A stretch of 55,197 bases of DNA, taken from Candidatus Saccharimonadota bacterium. Lineage in GTDB: Bacteria; Patescibacteriota; Saccharimonadia; Saccharimonadales; Saccharimonadaceae. Under the pieces are notes generated by a model. The model saw only the letters and a list, made by a program, of their open reading frames with translations. It searched no databases and had not been told where the DNA came from. The stretch is taken from the NCBI GenBank assembly GCA_030529095.1, contig JAUMXN010000002.1, positions 1 through 55,197 on the forward strand, read 5' to 3'. Made by a program: the position numbers and the translations under genes. Positions 9,571 to 18,281 of the stretch are shown here, one piece after another (the first letter of the stretch is position 1; every line of letters begins with the position of its first letter).

Positions 9571-10340
9571 TTAATCACATGTTCAAATAAACAAGCGACG
9601 GTCAAAGGGCCGACGCCGCCGGTGCGTGGTGTGATGGCTGAGAGATCGGTGCGCTCGCGCACGGCCTCGGCCACGTCGCCAACTAGCACGCCGTCTTCGG
9701 ATGCCGTGCCAGCATCTACCACAATAGTGCCAGGCGCTACCATTTCGGACGTAATTAATCCTGGTACACCAGTAGCGGACACAATCAAACTAAAATTTTT
9801 GAGGCTAGATAAATCGTCGCCACGGCCAAAAACCGTCACATCGAAACCAGAATTAGTCCACATCCTAAAAAGCGGAGCGCCAACTAATTTGCCACGGCCT
9901 ACAAGCGCGATTTTTTGCGCAGCAAGATCAATACCGTAGCCAGCAAGTAGCCAATTAATCGCAGTAGCCGTAGCAGAATCATAATTACCGTTACCAGACA
10001 AACCATCTACGTCTTTTTCCGGCGCAATCAGGCTAGTTAGTCCATCGGTTTTTTCGCGTTCCAAAATTGGCAACTGAATAATAATTCCAGAAATCGTATC
10101 GTCTGCATTGGCAGCCAAAATACGCTCGCGAATCTCATCGCTACTTTTTGCTAGAAAATCTTCCACCAAGACGCCGATATCTTCGCCGTATTCTTTTTTG
10201 AGATTTACATATTTTACAATCACCGGGTTGTCGCTGTCGCGGATAATCAAAAGCTTCGGCTTTTTGGTCATGCCACGGACCGTCAAAAACTGGCGTTCTT
10301 TAATAAAGTCGGCTAATTCTCGCCCGTTTAAAACTTTCAT
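9567..10340 (-). CDS. folD: Methylenetetrahydrofolate dehydrogenase/cyclohydrolase FolD
   Basis: 257 residues. Bifunctional enzyme interconverting 5,10-methylene-, 5,10-methenyl- and 10-formyl-tetrahydrofolate with NADP(H), in the cytoplasm. Visible family features: the catalytic Tyr-Lys pair in YVNLKKEYGE, the Gln of IIIQLPI, the Asp of PEKDVDGL, the Rossmann signature GRGKLVGAP (usually GRSxxVGxP) and the C-terminal TGGVGPLTVACL. It is about 25-30 residues shorter than typical FolD, with a compact N-terminus. The start overlaps the murB stop by 4 nt (ATGA), so it is the second gene of a murB-folD unit. It supplies formyl groups for initiator Met-tRNA and purines. Confidence 0.93.
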   Translation of the reverse strand: MKVLNGRELADFIKERQFLTVRGMTKKPKLLIIRDSDNPVIVKYVNLKKEYGEDIGVLVEDFLAKSSDEIRERILAANADDTISGIIIQLPILEREKTDGLTSLIAPEKDVDGLSGNGNYDSATATAINWLLAGYGIDLAAQKIALVGRGKLVGAPLFRMWTNSGFDVTVFGRGDDLSSLKNFSLIVSATGVPGLITSEMVAPGTIVVDAGTASEDGVLVGDVAEAVRERTDLSAITPRTGGVGPLTVACLFEHVIN

Positions 10341-11350
10341 ACAATCTCCACTGGTTCCTGTTCGAGCTTAAAACCGAACTTGTTATAAACTGTGTCAATA
10401 ATCTCTTGGCGCGCGGCAACCAAATCGGCATAGGACGAAGCCGATTCGTTAATAAGGACCAGCGCAGCCTTTTCGTTCACACGGAAACCATGCAAAACTT
10501 TGCCAGACAAACCCGCCTGCTCAATTAGCCAGCCGGAATTAATTTTGTTACCGTCCGAACCGCGATAAACTGGGAAGCCTTTAGCTTCGCACTCAGCAGC
10601 GCGAACATCATCTAAATAAACATTCTTAAAGAAGCTGCCAGCACTCGGGATAAAAGCTGGGTCTGGTAATTTGTCGGCACGGATCGCCGAAACCATACGG
10701 CGAATTGCTGCTGGCGAAAAATCAGTCTCGTTATTTTCGGCGATGTATTTTTCGAGCGATTTATAAAACGGGCGCGCCATTTGACCTTTCTTTAGCTCGA
10801 AAGTTGCTGCGATCACAAAATAGCGACCATATTCAGAGCTGTTCAGAATGCTCTTGCGATAAGAAAAACCAAGCTCAGCTGCCAGAAGAGTTTTAAAAGT
10901 AAAATCACTAGTATCAAAAACTTCAACACTAGAAAGAACCTTAGAGACATCCTGCCCATAAGCGCCGATATTCTGTACTGGCGCTGCGCCAACAGTGCCC
11001 GGAATCTTACTCAAAGCTTCGATGCCAGTAAGATCGGCTTCGCAAGTTGCTGCGACCAAATCATCCCAAATTTCGCCACCCATCGCGTGGACAGTGGCCG
11101 AGCCGTCGTCGTGAGCGTCAATATTGATCCCGCGAAGTTTATTCATAATTAAAACGCCAGCAAAACCGTCGTCGTGGCCAAGCGTGTTAGCTCCCCCGCC
11201 AAGCACGAAAACTGGCAACTCGCGTTCGCGTGCGAAATTATAAGCCTCTGGAATATCTTCCGGCTTTTCGATTTCAATGACAAACTTTGCTGGCCCACCC
11301 AAACGCATCGTGGTGAGGTTAGCAATAGGGATGTTTTCGCGAATTTTCAT
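10337..11350 (-). CDS. murB: UDP-N-acetylmuramate dehydrogenase MurB
   Basis: 337 residues. FAD enzyme that reduces UDP-GlcNAc-enolpyruvate to UDP-MurNAc with NADPH, the second committed step of peptidoglycan synthesis, in the cytoplasm. The N-terminus shows TTMRLGGPAKFVIEIE and the FAD pocket VLGGGANTL. IPGTVGAAPVQNIGAYGQDV is the flavin-binding core. YRKSILN is the type I Tyr loop, SAGSFFKN carries the proton-donor Ser, and Glu in LEQEPVEIV is the C-terminal catalytic acid. It is first in the murB-folD operon and has its own -10 box (11358-11363) 7 nt before the ATG. Confidence 0.95.
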   Translation of the reverse strand: MKIRENIPIANLTTMRLGGPAKFVIEIEKPEDIPEAYNFARERELPVFVLGGGANTLGHDDGFAGVLIMNKLRGINIDAHDDGSATVHAMGGEIWDDLVAATCEADLTGIEALSKIPGTVGAAPVQNIGAYGQDVSKVLSSVEVFDTSDFTFKTLLAAELGFSYRKSILNSSEYGRYFVIAATFELKKGQMARPFYKSLEKYIAENNETDFSPAAIRRMVSAIRADKLPDPAFIPSAGSFFKNVYLDDVRAAECEAKGFPVYRGSDGNKINSGWLIEQAGLSGKVLHGFRVNEKAALVLINESASSYADLVAARQEIIDTVYNKFGFKLEQEPVEIV

Positions 11351-11357
11351 AAGATTA

Positions 11358-11363
11358 ATTATA
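11358..11363 (-). promoter_or_regulatory. -10 box of murB, leaderless
   Basis: Minus-strand TATAAT with 7 nt between it and the murB ATG at 11350. No room for a Shine-Dalgarno sequence, so the mRNA should start at or next to the ATG. Confidence 0.7.
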
Positions 11364-11425
11364 CCATTTTTGGCTCGAATTGTCAGGTTTAAAGGGAAAC
11401 ACAGGACTTAAAAGTCAGTATTAAA

Positions 11426-11461
11426 AACCGCAAGCACTAAGCCAAGAATCCGTAGTGGGTT
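11426..11461. other. Interrupted inverted repeat upstream of recA
   Basis: Within the 201-nt gap between murB and recA, AACC-N5-CACTA pairs with TAGTG-GGTT across a 13-nt loop. A separate small dyad GACTT-AA-AAGTC lies at 11405-11416. No LexA-type box was seen. Either could be an operator or part of a short RNA; no coding signal was found here. Confidence 0.3.
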
Positions 11462-11511
11462 GTAATCAAAAATAAACTATGCTAATACTCTCGCCATATA
11501 AGCTTTCAAAA

Positions 11512-11524
11512 CTTATGCTATAAT
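11512..11524 (+). promoter_or_regulatory. Promoter of recA
   Basis: Extended -10 element CTTATGCTATAAT (hexamer 11519-11524). It leaves a leader of about 20 nt with AAAAAAGG as a ribosome binding site 8 nt before the ATG at 11552. recA is thus one of the minority of leadered genes. Confidence 0.75.
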
Positions 11525-11551
11525 AATATTAATTCTAAAAAAGGTAATACT

Positions 11552-12574
11552 ATGGCAAAAAAATCTGAAGTGGTGGCAGAAAAATCTGACGGCAAAAGCG
11601 ACGCTTTGAAGCTTGCGATTGCTCAAATTACTAAACAATTTGGTGACGGTTCAATTATGAAACTCGGCGAAACGCCAAAGATGGATGTGGAGCTTCTCCC
11701 ATCTGGTTCACTTTCGCTCGATCTTGCCCTTGGCGGTGGTTATCCAAAGGGCCGCATCATCGAAATCTATGGTCCAGAATCTTCTGGTAAAACTACTTTG
11801 GCGCTTCACGCCATTGCTGAAATCCAAAAACAAGGCGGCCAAGCAGCCTTTATCGATGCTGAGCATGCCCTTGATCCAGCTTACGCCAAACGCATCGGTG
11901 TTGATACGGCAAACCTACTTATTTCTCAGCCAGACAACGGCGAGCAGGCTCTCGAAATTTGTGAAACTTTGGTTCGTTCCAACGCAGTTGATTTAATCGT
12001 AGTCGACTCGGTCGCCGCGCTCGTTCCGCAGGCTGAAATCGATGGCGACATGGGCGAAGCTCAAATGGGTCTTCAGGCGCGTTTGATGTCTCAGGCTATG
12101 CGTAAGCTTACCGGCATTATTAGCAAGTCCAAAGCTACTGTTATCTTCATTAACCAAATTCGTATGAAGATTGGTGTAATGTTTGGCAATCCAGAAACTA
12201 CGACCGGCGGTAACGCACTTAAATTTTATGCTTCGGTCCGTATCGATATTCGCCGCATCGGCCAAATCAAAGATGGCGACAATATTGCCGGCAACCGCAC
12301 TAAGGTCAAGATTGTGAAGAACAAGATTGCTGCACCATTCCGTACTGCTGAATTTGACGTAATGTACAACGAAGGTATTTCTAAGACTGGCGACGTACTC
12401 GACCTCGCCGTCCAATATGGTATCGTCGAAAAAGCCGGCGCCTTTATTAAATACAATGGCGAAACTCTCGGCCAGGGCCGCGAAGCCGTCAAGAAACTCT
12501 TCAAAGAAAAACCAGAACTCATGGCCGAAATCGAAGCCAAAGTTCGCGAAGCTGCTACCGTAGAAAAAGATTAG
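11552..12574 (+). CDS. recA: Recombinase RecA
   Basis: 340 residues, normal length. DNA-dependent ATPase that forms the presynaptic filament and drives strand exchange. Walker A is GPESSGKTT (about 74-82), Walker B is in [10 protein letters not shown], loop L1 is in [19 protein letters not shown], and loop L2 is in [20 protein letters not shown]. The C-terminus is acidic/basic mixed, as usual. It heads a recA-nudix-recX cluster in which the next ATG comes 1 nt after its stop, so its modulator RecX is co-transcribed. No SOS box is recognisable upstream. Confidence 0.98.
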   Translation: MAKKSEVVAEKSDGKSDALKLAIAQITKQFGDGSIMKLGETPKMDVELLPSGSLSLDLALGGGYPKGRIIEIYGPESSGKTTLALHAIAEIQKQGGQAAFIDAEHALDPAYAKRIGVDTANLLISQPDNGEQALEICETLVRSNAVDLIVVDSVAALVPQAEIDGDMGEAQMGLQARLMSQAMRKLTGIISKSKATVIFINQIRMKIGVMFGNPETTTGGNALKFYASVRIDIRRIGQIKDGDNIAGNRTKVKIVKNKIAAPFRTAEFDVMYNEGISKTGDVLDLAVQYGIVEKAGAFIKYNGETLGQGREAVKKLFKEKPELMAEIEAKVREAATVEKD

Positions 12575-12575
12575 T

Positions 12576-13118
12576 ATGGAACATCCGGGCGAAGTTTGGC
12601 AGGAATTTGATTATAATGGCGAGCGCCTCGGCGGCATCGAGCCGCATGATTTTGACGAGGTAAACACCCGTTATACCGGTGGTTCTGCCGTGATGCTTTA
12701 TCGTATGCACGATGGCGAACTCGAATTTCTCTTTCAACATCGCTCAAAGTTTTTAAAAGGCAACCCAGATAAATGGGATGTGTCTACGGGCGGGCATATT
12801 AATTTAAATGAGCCAGTTATTGACGCCGCGATCCGCGAGGCGCGTGAAGAAATCGGCGTCGGCCTCGAAAAAGAAAAATTAGAATTTGCCGAAACCTATA
12901 TCCGCAAGGACATTTTAATATTCTTATATTTCTATAATTGGGCCGACCGTGGCGACGAGTTCTCTTTTGATGACCAAGAAGTTGAAGAAGTTAAATGGGT
13001 AAAGTATTCCGAGCTCGAATCGTTTTTGCCAATGCTAAAATCAAACCTTTTGCAGGACAAAAAATTCATGGCCTGCCTCGACGAGTGGAGCAATAAAATC
13101 TTAGATGGAAATATATAA
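12576..13118 (+). CDS. NUDIX hydrolase
   Basis: 180 residues. The Nudix box is complete: G-x5-E-x7-REAREEIGV, beginning at GHINLNE (about residues 73-95). The surrounding sequence (FLFQHRSKFLKGNPDKWDVS) resembles the isopentenyl-diphosphate isomerase-like Nudix branch, but the substrate cannot be read from the sequence. Its place between recA and recX would fit sanitising of damaged nucleotides; that is inference. The ATG is 1 nt after the recA stop and its last 14 nt overlap recX. Confidence 0.88.
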   Translation: MEHPGEVWQEFDYNGERLGGIEPHDFDEVNTRYTGGSAVMLYRMHDGELEFLFQHRSKFLKGNPDKWDVSTGGHINLNEPVIDAAIREAREEIGVGLEKEKLEFAETYIRKDILIFLYFYNWADRGDEFSFDDQEVEEVKWVKYSELESFLPMLKSNLLQDKKFMACLDEWSNKILDGNI

Positions 13119-13812
13119 TATCAACGCATCCGCTGATCTTCGTATCACGGACATCAAACAAGCGGTCAAAAACGAAAACCGTGTGAATGTTTTTGTGAAT
13201 GGCAAGTATTCTTTTTCGCTCGACGTCGCGCAAATCGTGGATTTCAAAATTAAAAAAGGCCAAACAATCACGGAAACGGATCTTGAAAAATTCAAAAACG
13301 CGTCCGAATTCGGCAAGCTTTATCAAAGGACTCTCGAATGGGTTTTAGTGCGCCCGCGCTCAACCCGCGAAGTAAAAGATTACTTATTTAAAAAATCCAT
13401 TCAACCAATTAAATCAAAAGATCCAGAAACTAAGAAAACAATCCTGAAAAAACCGGCCATCGACCGCGCACAATTTACCGACCAAATTATCAAGCGTCTC
13501 ACCGAAAAAGGTTATTTAAATGACGAGCAATTCGCCAAATATTACGCCGAAAATCGTTTCACTAAAAAGGGGATTTCCAAAAAACGCCTGGAGGCCGAGA
13601 TGATAAAAAAAGGCATCGAAAAAGAAACAAATGACCAAGTTCTAGCCATTAGAAACGACGAAGAGGAAATCAAAAAAATCATTATCAAAAAATCCAATCG
13701 TTACGATAAAGACAAAATGATTAATTATCTGCTTCGTCAGGGGTTTCCGTTTGAGACGGTGCGTAATCTGGTTTCGGATTTTTACGGAACGGATTCACAA
13801 AGTTTGGAATAA
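13105..13812 (+). CDS. recX: Regulatory protein RecX
   Basis: 235 residues. RecX proteins bind the RecA filament groove and inhibit its ATPase and strand exchange. The sequence has the three-helix repeats of the family: LVRPRSTREVKDYLFKK, LTEKGYLNDEQFAKYYAENR with FTKKGISKKRLEAEMIKKGI, and a third repeat near the end (MINYLLRQGFPFETVRNLV). Position downstream of recA supports the call. Start overlaps the NUDIX gene by 14 nt. The last 92 nt overlap, in antisense, the C-terminus of the convergent PRC-barrel gene. Confidence 0.9.
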   Translation: MEIYNINASADLRITDIKQAVKNENRVNVFVNGKYSFSLDVAQIVDFKIKKGQTITETDLEKFKNASEFGKLYQRTLEWVLVRPRSTREVKDYLFKKSIQPIKSKDPETKKTILKKPAIDRAQFTDQIIKRLTEKGYLNDEQFAKYYAENRFTKKGISKKRLEAEMIKKGIEKETNDQVLAIRNDEEEIKKIIIKKSNRYDKDKMINYLLRQGFPFETVRNLVSDFYGTDSQSLE

Positions 13813-14329
13813 AATCTTCTTTGGCGGCGCGCTCTTTGATTTTCTTCTCTTCGTCGCGCACGATCACTTTATAATCATTTACTTCGACAATTTCAGAACG
13901 CGGAATCAAAAGTTCTGGATCCATAAAAGATTTAATGGCCGGACGTTGCACGATCAATTGTTGAATCATGAAATCTTCTTCAGTGCAGTTAAAACTCGAA
14001 ACTTTGCCGAGCTTGGAGCCGCGGCGGCTCTCGACTTTCAAACCAATCAAATTAAAACCAAGATCGAGTACCTGTTTGATTTTGATGACGTCATCGCCGG
14101 AGACAAATTCTTCTTCGGAATCAATCACCATGCCATAATTAGAAAATTCACGGATGCTTCTAACGTCCAAAATGTTGGTTTCGCTTTTTGAAAGCGGGCC
14201 GGTAGTTTTGAAACCGACAATTTTGAGGTCGTTTGGATCAATGATTGGATCGCCGGTACGTGCAATCATGCCGCCGGCTTGAATACTAAGAATCGGAACA
14301 TCCCGAAGTTTGTCGCCACTTAATAACAT
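13721..14329 (-). CDS. PRC-barrel domain protein
   Basis: 202 residues. Two PRC-barrel-like beta modules can be traced: one in the first 80 residues, around KLRDVPILSIQAGG and GFKTTG, the second at about 95-160, around LIGLKVESRRGSKLGKV and LIPRSEIVEV. PRC barrels occur in RimM and in photosynthetic reaction-centre H subunits; free-standing ones in CPR genomes are of unknown function. The tail (after about 165) is polar, Pro/Asn-rich, probably disordered, and coded by the stretch antisense to the end of recX. The -10 box (14336-14341) is 6 nt before the ATG. Confidence 0.75.
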   Translation of the reverse strand: MLLSGDKLRDVPILSIQAGGMIARTGDPIIDPNDLKIVGFKTTGPLSKSETNILDVRSIREFSNYGMVIDSEEEFVSGDDVIKIKQVLDLGFNLIGLKVESRRGSKLGKVSSFNCTEEDFMIQQLIVQRPAIKSFMDPELLIPRSEIVEVNDYKVIVRDEEKKIKERAAKEDFIPNFVNPFRKNPKPDYAPSQTETPDEADN

Positions 14330-14335
14330 AAGCTA

Positions 14336-14341
14336 ATTATA
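14336..14341 (-). promoter_or_regulatory. -10 box of the PRC-barrel gene, leaderless
   Basis: Minus-strand TATAAT separated by exactly 6 nt from the ATG at 14329. Confidence 0.7.
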
Positions 14342-14396
14342 ACAGAGAATCGATTTTTTGACTATATTCGCTGTGGAAAACTTAGGCAAAAAATGT

Positions 14397-14402
14397 TATA
14401 AT
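14397..14402 (+). promoter_or_regulatory. -10 box of lepA, leaderless
   Basis: TATAAT (context AATGTTATAAT) with 7 nt to the lepA ATG at 14410. It is divergent from the PRC-barrel promoter 55 nt away. Confidence 0.7.
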
Positions 14403-14409
14403 TTATCTC

Positions 14410-16188
14410 ATGAATCCAGAGAAAATCCGCAATTTTTGTATCATTGCGCACATCGACCACGGCAAATCGACTTTGGCCGATCGCATGATGGAAATTACTG
14501 GCACGGTCGAGAAGCGCGAAATGAAAGCGCAGCTTCTTGATAGCATGGATTTGGAGCGCGAAAAGGGCATCACGATCAAGCTCGCGCCGGTCACAATGAA
14601 CTGGAAAGGTTATATGTTAAACCTTATCGATACACCAGGCCACGTGGATTTTTCTTATGAAGTGTCTCGCTCATTGCAAGCTGTGGAAGCTGCCGTTTTG
14701 GTGGTGGACGCTACGCAGGGCATTCAGGCTCAAACTCTCGCGAACGTCTATCTTGCAATTGAACAAAATCTCGAAATTATTCCAGTGATCAATAAAATTG
14801 ATTTGCCAGCAGCGGATGTCGAAAAAGTCTCCGCCGAAATTATTAATTTACTTGGTTGTAAAAAAGAAGACATCATCGGCGTTTCGGCTAAGACTGGTCT
14901 TAATGTTGAGAAGGTCCTCGATGAGATCATCGAAAAAGCGCCGGCACCAAAAAGCACCGACAAGACCGAAACGCGCGCCCTCATTTTCGATAGCTACTTT
15001 GACGATTATCGTGGCGTTGTTCTGTATGTACGTATTTTCGACGGCCAGATTCCGAAAAATTCCGAAATCCACATGATGGCAAACAACACTAACGGTTTGG
15101 CGCTCGAAGTTGGCGCCCTGAAGCCAAAAATGTCTCCGCGCGGGGAACTTACGAGTGGCGAAATTGGCTACATTGTAACCAACCTCAAAACCACGCGCGA
15201 GGCAAAAGTTGGTGACACCGTTACGCTCACTAAAACTCCGGCCACTACGCCGTTGCCGGGCTATCGTAATGTCTTGCCGTTTGTTTACGCCGGCTTTTTC
15301 CCGGTCTCGAATGACCAATACAAAGATTTAAAAGAAGCCATCGAAAAACTCAGCCTTTCCGATTCGGCGCTTAGGTTTGAGCCGGAAAATTCACCAATCC
15401 TCGGCTTTGGTCTTCGCATTGGGTTTCTCGGACTTCTTCATATGGATATCATCAAAGAGCGCCTCGAGCGCGAGTTTAAACTCGATCTCATCGTCACGAA
15501 TCCCTCCACTAATTACCAAGTGATTCTAAATAATGGTGAAGAAATCGACATTAAATCCGCCGCAGATTTGCCGGATATTTCCGAAGTCAAAGAAATTCGT
15601 GAACCGTGGGTGAAAGGCGAAATTATTTTGCCATCTAGCATGATCGGCAATGTGCTTGGTCTCATTAACGAGAAACGTGGCCACCAAACCAACCTTAGCT
15701 ATATCGAAGATCGCGCCGTGATTGATTTTGAGGCGCCGATGGCGAACCTTCTCACTGATTTTTATGACCAACTCAAATCAGCCACTTCGGGCTACGCCAG
15801 CTTTAACTACGAACTCAGTGGTTACAAAGCCGAAGACTTGGTGCGTCTTGATTTTCTCGTGGCTGGCACGCGCATGGATGCGCTTTCAATCATGTGTCAC
15901 AAATCCGAAGCTGATCATATCGGCCGCGAAATTACTAAAAAACTAAAAGAAGTGATCCCGCGCCAAAACTTTGAAGTCGCCTTGCAGGCTGCCGTGGGCG
16001 CCAGAATCCTCGCACGCGAGACGATTGGTGCTTACCGAAAAGATGTGACGGTCAAAATTCACACCGGTGACCGCGATCGCAAAGCTAAACTTCTCGAAAA
16101 ACAGAAACGCGGCAAAGCCCGCATGAAACGCTTTGGTAAAATCGACATTCCACCAGATGCTTTCACTGTAATGCTAAAACGCGACTAA
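14410..16188 (+). CDS. lepA: Elongation factor 4 (LepA)
   Basis: 592 residues, full length. Ribosome-associated translational GTPase acting on stalled or mistranslocated ribosomes and in 30S biogenesis. G1 AHIDHGKST (residues 13-21), G3 DTPGHVDFSYEVSRSL, G4 NKIDLP and G5 VSAKTG are all intact. Domain II and the EF-G-like domains III and V follow, and the LepA-specific C-terminal domain ends with KQKRGKARMKRFGKIDIP and a family-typical AFTVMLKRD. Monocistronic, with its own leaderless promoter. Confidence 0.97.
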   Translation: MNPEKIRNFCIIAHIDHGKSTLADRMMEITGTVEKREMKAQLLDSMDLEREKGITIKLAPVTMNWKGYMLNLIDTPGHVDFSYEVSRSLQAVEAAVLVVDATQGIQAQTLANVYLAIEQNLEIIPVINKIDLPAADVEKVSAEIINLLGCKKEDIIGVSAKTGLNVEKVLDEIIEKAPAPKSTDKTETRALIFDSYFDDYRGVVLYVRIFDGQIPKNSEIHMMANNTNGLALEVGALKPKMSPRGELTSGEIGYIVTNLKTTREAKVGDTVTLTKTPATTPLPGYRNVLPFVYAGFFPVSNDQYKDLKEAIEKLSLSDSALRFEPENSPILGFGLRIGFLGLLHMDIIKERLEREFKLDLIVTNPSTNYQVILNNGEEIDIKSAADLPDISEVKEIREPWVKGEIILPSSMIGNVLGLINEKRGHQTNLSYIEDRAVIDFEAPMANLLTDFYDQLKSATSGYASFNYELSGYKAEDLVRLDFLVAGTRMDALSIMCHKSEADHIGREITKKLKEVIPRQNFEVALQAAVGARILARETIGAYRKDVTVKIHTGDRDRKAKLLEKQKRGKARMKRFGKIDIPPDAFTVMLKRD

Positions 16189-16203
16189 ACCTGCATAATT
16201 TGC

Positions 16204-16209
16204 TATAAT
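16204..16209 (+). promoter_or_regulatory. -10 box, leaderless start at 16217
   Basis: TTGCTATAAT with 7 nt to the ATG. It lies directly after the lepA stop. Confidence 0.7.
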
Positions 16210-16216
16210 AATATGC

Positions 16217-16726
16217 ATGAAGAAAATTTTACTTGTTGTATCAGTTGTGATCGCCGCAGTACTGATTGGTGCCCCAATGGTAAACAGTACATTTGCCCTT
16301 TCCGACGAGCAAAGGCAAGTAATTTCTGGCGAGTGCGGGACGATTCGTCAGGTTTTGCAAAACTTGCAAAAAACCGACGCCAAAACTCGTGTTAAACTCG
16401 GCTTTGAGTACGAAACTATTCTTAGTAAATACATGATCCCATTTAGTAGCCGTTTGGCCAAAAACAGTATTTCAAACTCCGAATTTGTCGACATCCAATC
16501 TGAATTCAAAGATGTCAAACAGGCTTTTTCGGAAGATTTCATTGTTTATCAAAAAAATCTTGAGAACCTTGTCGCTTATAACTGTTCCGAAAATCCAGAC
16601 GAATTCTACGACAAACTTCAGACTTTGCGCAGCGACCGCGAACGCGTCCGCCAGGATACTATCAAACTTAGCAACCTGATCAAAAAACATCAGGCGGCAG
16701 TATTAAAAATGTTGGAGACGCTATGA
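16217..16726 (+). CDS. Secreted alpha-helical protein, unknown function
   Basis: 169 residues. A signal peptide (MKKILLVVSVVIAAVLIGAP, cleavage near STFA, residue 27) is followed by a mature part that is almost wholly amphipathic helix with heptad-like Leu/Ile spacing and two Cys (about 41 and 119). It is probably a small periplasm-side or surface helical bundle. The stop overlaps the start of the next gene (ATGA), so the two form a pair. No family recognised. Confidence 0.75.
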   Translation: MKKILLVVSVVIAAVLIGAPMVNSTFALSDEQRQVISGECGTIRQVLQNLQKTDAKTRVKLGFEYETILSKYMIPFSSRLAKNSISNSEFVDIQSEFKDVKQAFSEDFIVYQKNLENLVAYNCSENPDEFYDKLQTLRSDRERVRQDTIKLSNLIKKHQAAVLKMLETL

Positions 16727-17052
16727 CAAAAGGTGGTAAAAATTTAGTAATTCTTGGTGCATCGGCTGTCCTCATCGCCGCAGTTACAACCTGCATTAGC
16801 TTGGCTATTTATCATAACTCTGGCGATATTTATCTCGATCGTTCGCGCCCAGGTTTTTTGCCAGACGAGGCCGAAATTGAAGAAAAGGAAAAAGAACCAA
16901 AATCCGACTATACTTTTTCGGAAAATGGCAATATTGATGCTGCTACTATTCGTGAATATATGGACAACCTAAACAAAGAGGCCAAAAACATCGAGGCGAT
17001 CGATTCGCCATTCGATGCCCGCGCTTTGTCAGACGAAACTTTTGGTCTTTAA
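16723..17052 (+). CDS. Small membrane-anchored acidic protein
   Basis: 109 residues. One N-terminal hydrophobic segment (about 7-28, LVILGASAVLIAAVTTCISLA) is followed by an acidic, Glu/Lys-rich region. It overlaps the upstream secreted helical protein by 4 nt, so they are made together and may interact. Its stop codon touches the stop of convergent murC with no intergenic base. No family recognised. Confidence 0.7.
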   Translation: MTKGGKNLVILGASAVLIAAVTTCISLAIYHNSGDIYLDRSRPGFLPDEAEIEEKEKEPKSDYTFSENGNIDAATIREYMDNLNKEAKNIEAIDSPFDARALSDETFGL

Positions 17053-18267
17053 TTAGTCTTTAAGATTTTGGCGAGCCCAATCATCGGTTTCACCGGTTAA
17101 AATCATCAAAATTAAATAGCCATCTTTTTTGTAGGCTAATAATTTTTCGGCCAAAGCATTATTGAGATCGGCCGGCTCAGCAATTTCTGGATTTTCGATC
17201 TCGGCAATTAATTCTTCTGGGGTTAAAATTTCGAACCCAGGCTTTTCGCGCGTGAGGAAAGTTGGCAGCCAGAATAGCTTGGTCGCGCCAAGAAAAGTTT
17301 TCTTGTACTCGTGACGCACTTCGTGCTGGCGCATGTTTTGAAGCGGCTGGTAAGCTACCACTACGCCCTTCAGGCCGAGGCGGCCAGCTTCTTCGTTGGC
17401 GATATTGATCACCGTTTCGACTTCTTCTGGATGATGTGCGTAATCCGAATAAACATTCGTGGCGATTTTCTCAAAACGACGAGCTACGCCAGGGAAATCA
17501 TTGATGATGCGAATCACGCGGCCTTCGTCGAATTCTGGATGCAAGCGAATGATGGCACGCAGAGCCAAGGTCGCATCAAAACGGCGCGACTCGCCCACCA
17601 ATGTAATGCGCGGATCGGCTTCGCCGCCTTCGATGACGGTTTGGCTTTGGGATCTAAACTGCTCAAATGCGGCATGATAATCTTCGCGCGTCGGGTAAAT
17701 GTCGGCGTGGTCGTAGGTCTCGGATGGGATGAGGGAAATGTATGGATGGAAATTGAGAAAGTTACGATCAAATTCGTCGGCTTCGTAAATAAAGAATTCG
17801 TCGCCCGGCGTGTATTTGCCAGCTGGCGCAAAACTTAAGGTCGAGCCCACGATGTGTGCGGCTGGAATACCGAGTCTTGAAAATGTATAAATTAAAATTG
17901 CCGTCGTGGTAGTTTTGCCGTGGGTGCCGGCCACCGCTACCATTTTAAGGTTTAACTTTTCAATCAAAAAGGCGATCAATTCGTCGCGTTTGGAAATGCG
18001 AATGCCAAGCTCGCGCGCGGCAAGCAGCTCTGGATTGTCTGGCTTCAAAGCTGAAGTATGAACAAACCAGTCAACACCTTCTAAGCTTCTCAAAAATTCA
18101 CCGTCTTGCTCACCAACGTGGACTTTAATGCCACGTTTTAAAAGCTCCGGCATAATGTCGCCATCAGCGACCAAATCAGAGCCAACTACTTCGAATCCGG
18201 CATCACTTGCGATTAACGCCAGCGGCCCCATGCCCTTACCGGAAATACCAGAGATATAGATTTTCAT
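17053..18267 (-). CDS. murC: UDP-N-acetylmuramate--L-alanine ligase MurC
   Basis: 404 residues. Cytoplasmic ATP-dependent ligase adding L-Ala to UDP-MurNAc. The N-terminal Rossmann part starts with MKIYISGISGKGMGPLA, the ATP loop is AGTHGKTTTTA, the central-domain metal residues are in YEADEFDRNFL, and the C-terminal domain carries SDYAHHPEEV, typical of MurC and Mpl. At 404 residues it is some 50 shorter than most MurC proteins, mainly in the segment after EGGEADPRITLVG. Mpl (recycling ligase) is a less likely alternative given MurB nearby. Its -10 box overlaps that of divergent tsaE. Confidence 0.88.
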   Translation of the reverse strand: MKIYISGISGKGMGPLALIASDAGFEVVGSDLVADGDIMPELLKRGIKVHVGEQDGEFLRSLEGVDWFVHTSALKPDNPELLAARELGIRISKRDELIAFLIEKLNLKMVAVAGTHGKTTTTAILIYTFSRLGIPAAHIVGSTLSFAPAGKYTPGDEFFIYEADEFDRNFLNFHPYISLIPSETYDHADIYPTREDYHAAFEQFRSQSQTVIEGGEADPRITLVGESRRFDATLALRAIIRLHPEFDEGRVIRIINDFPGVARRFEKIATNVYSDYAHHPEEVETVINIANEEAGRLGLKGVVVAYQPLQNMRQHEVRHEYKKTFLGATKLFWLPTFLTREKPGFEILTPEELIAEIENPEIAEPADLNNALAEKLLAYKKDGYLILMILTGETDDWARQNLKD

Positions 18268-18281
18268 GCTATAATTTTATC
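18268..18281. promoter_or_regulatory. 14-bp divergent, leaderless promoter region
   Basis: The whole murC-tsaE intergenic region is 14 bp. It holds a plus-strand -10 box TATAAT (18270-18275) and a minus-strand -10 box TAAAAT (18274-18279) that overlap by 2 bp. Each is exactly 6 nt from the ATG it serves, so both transcripts should begin at the start codon and only one polymerase can occupy the site at a time. Confidence 0.75.
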
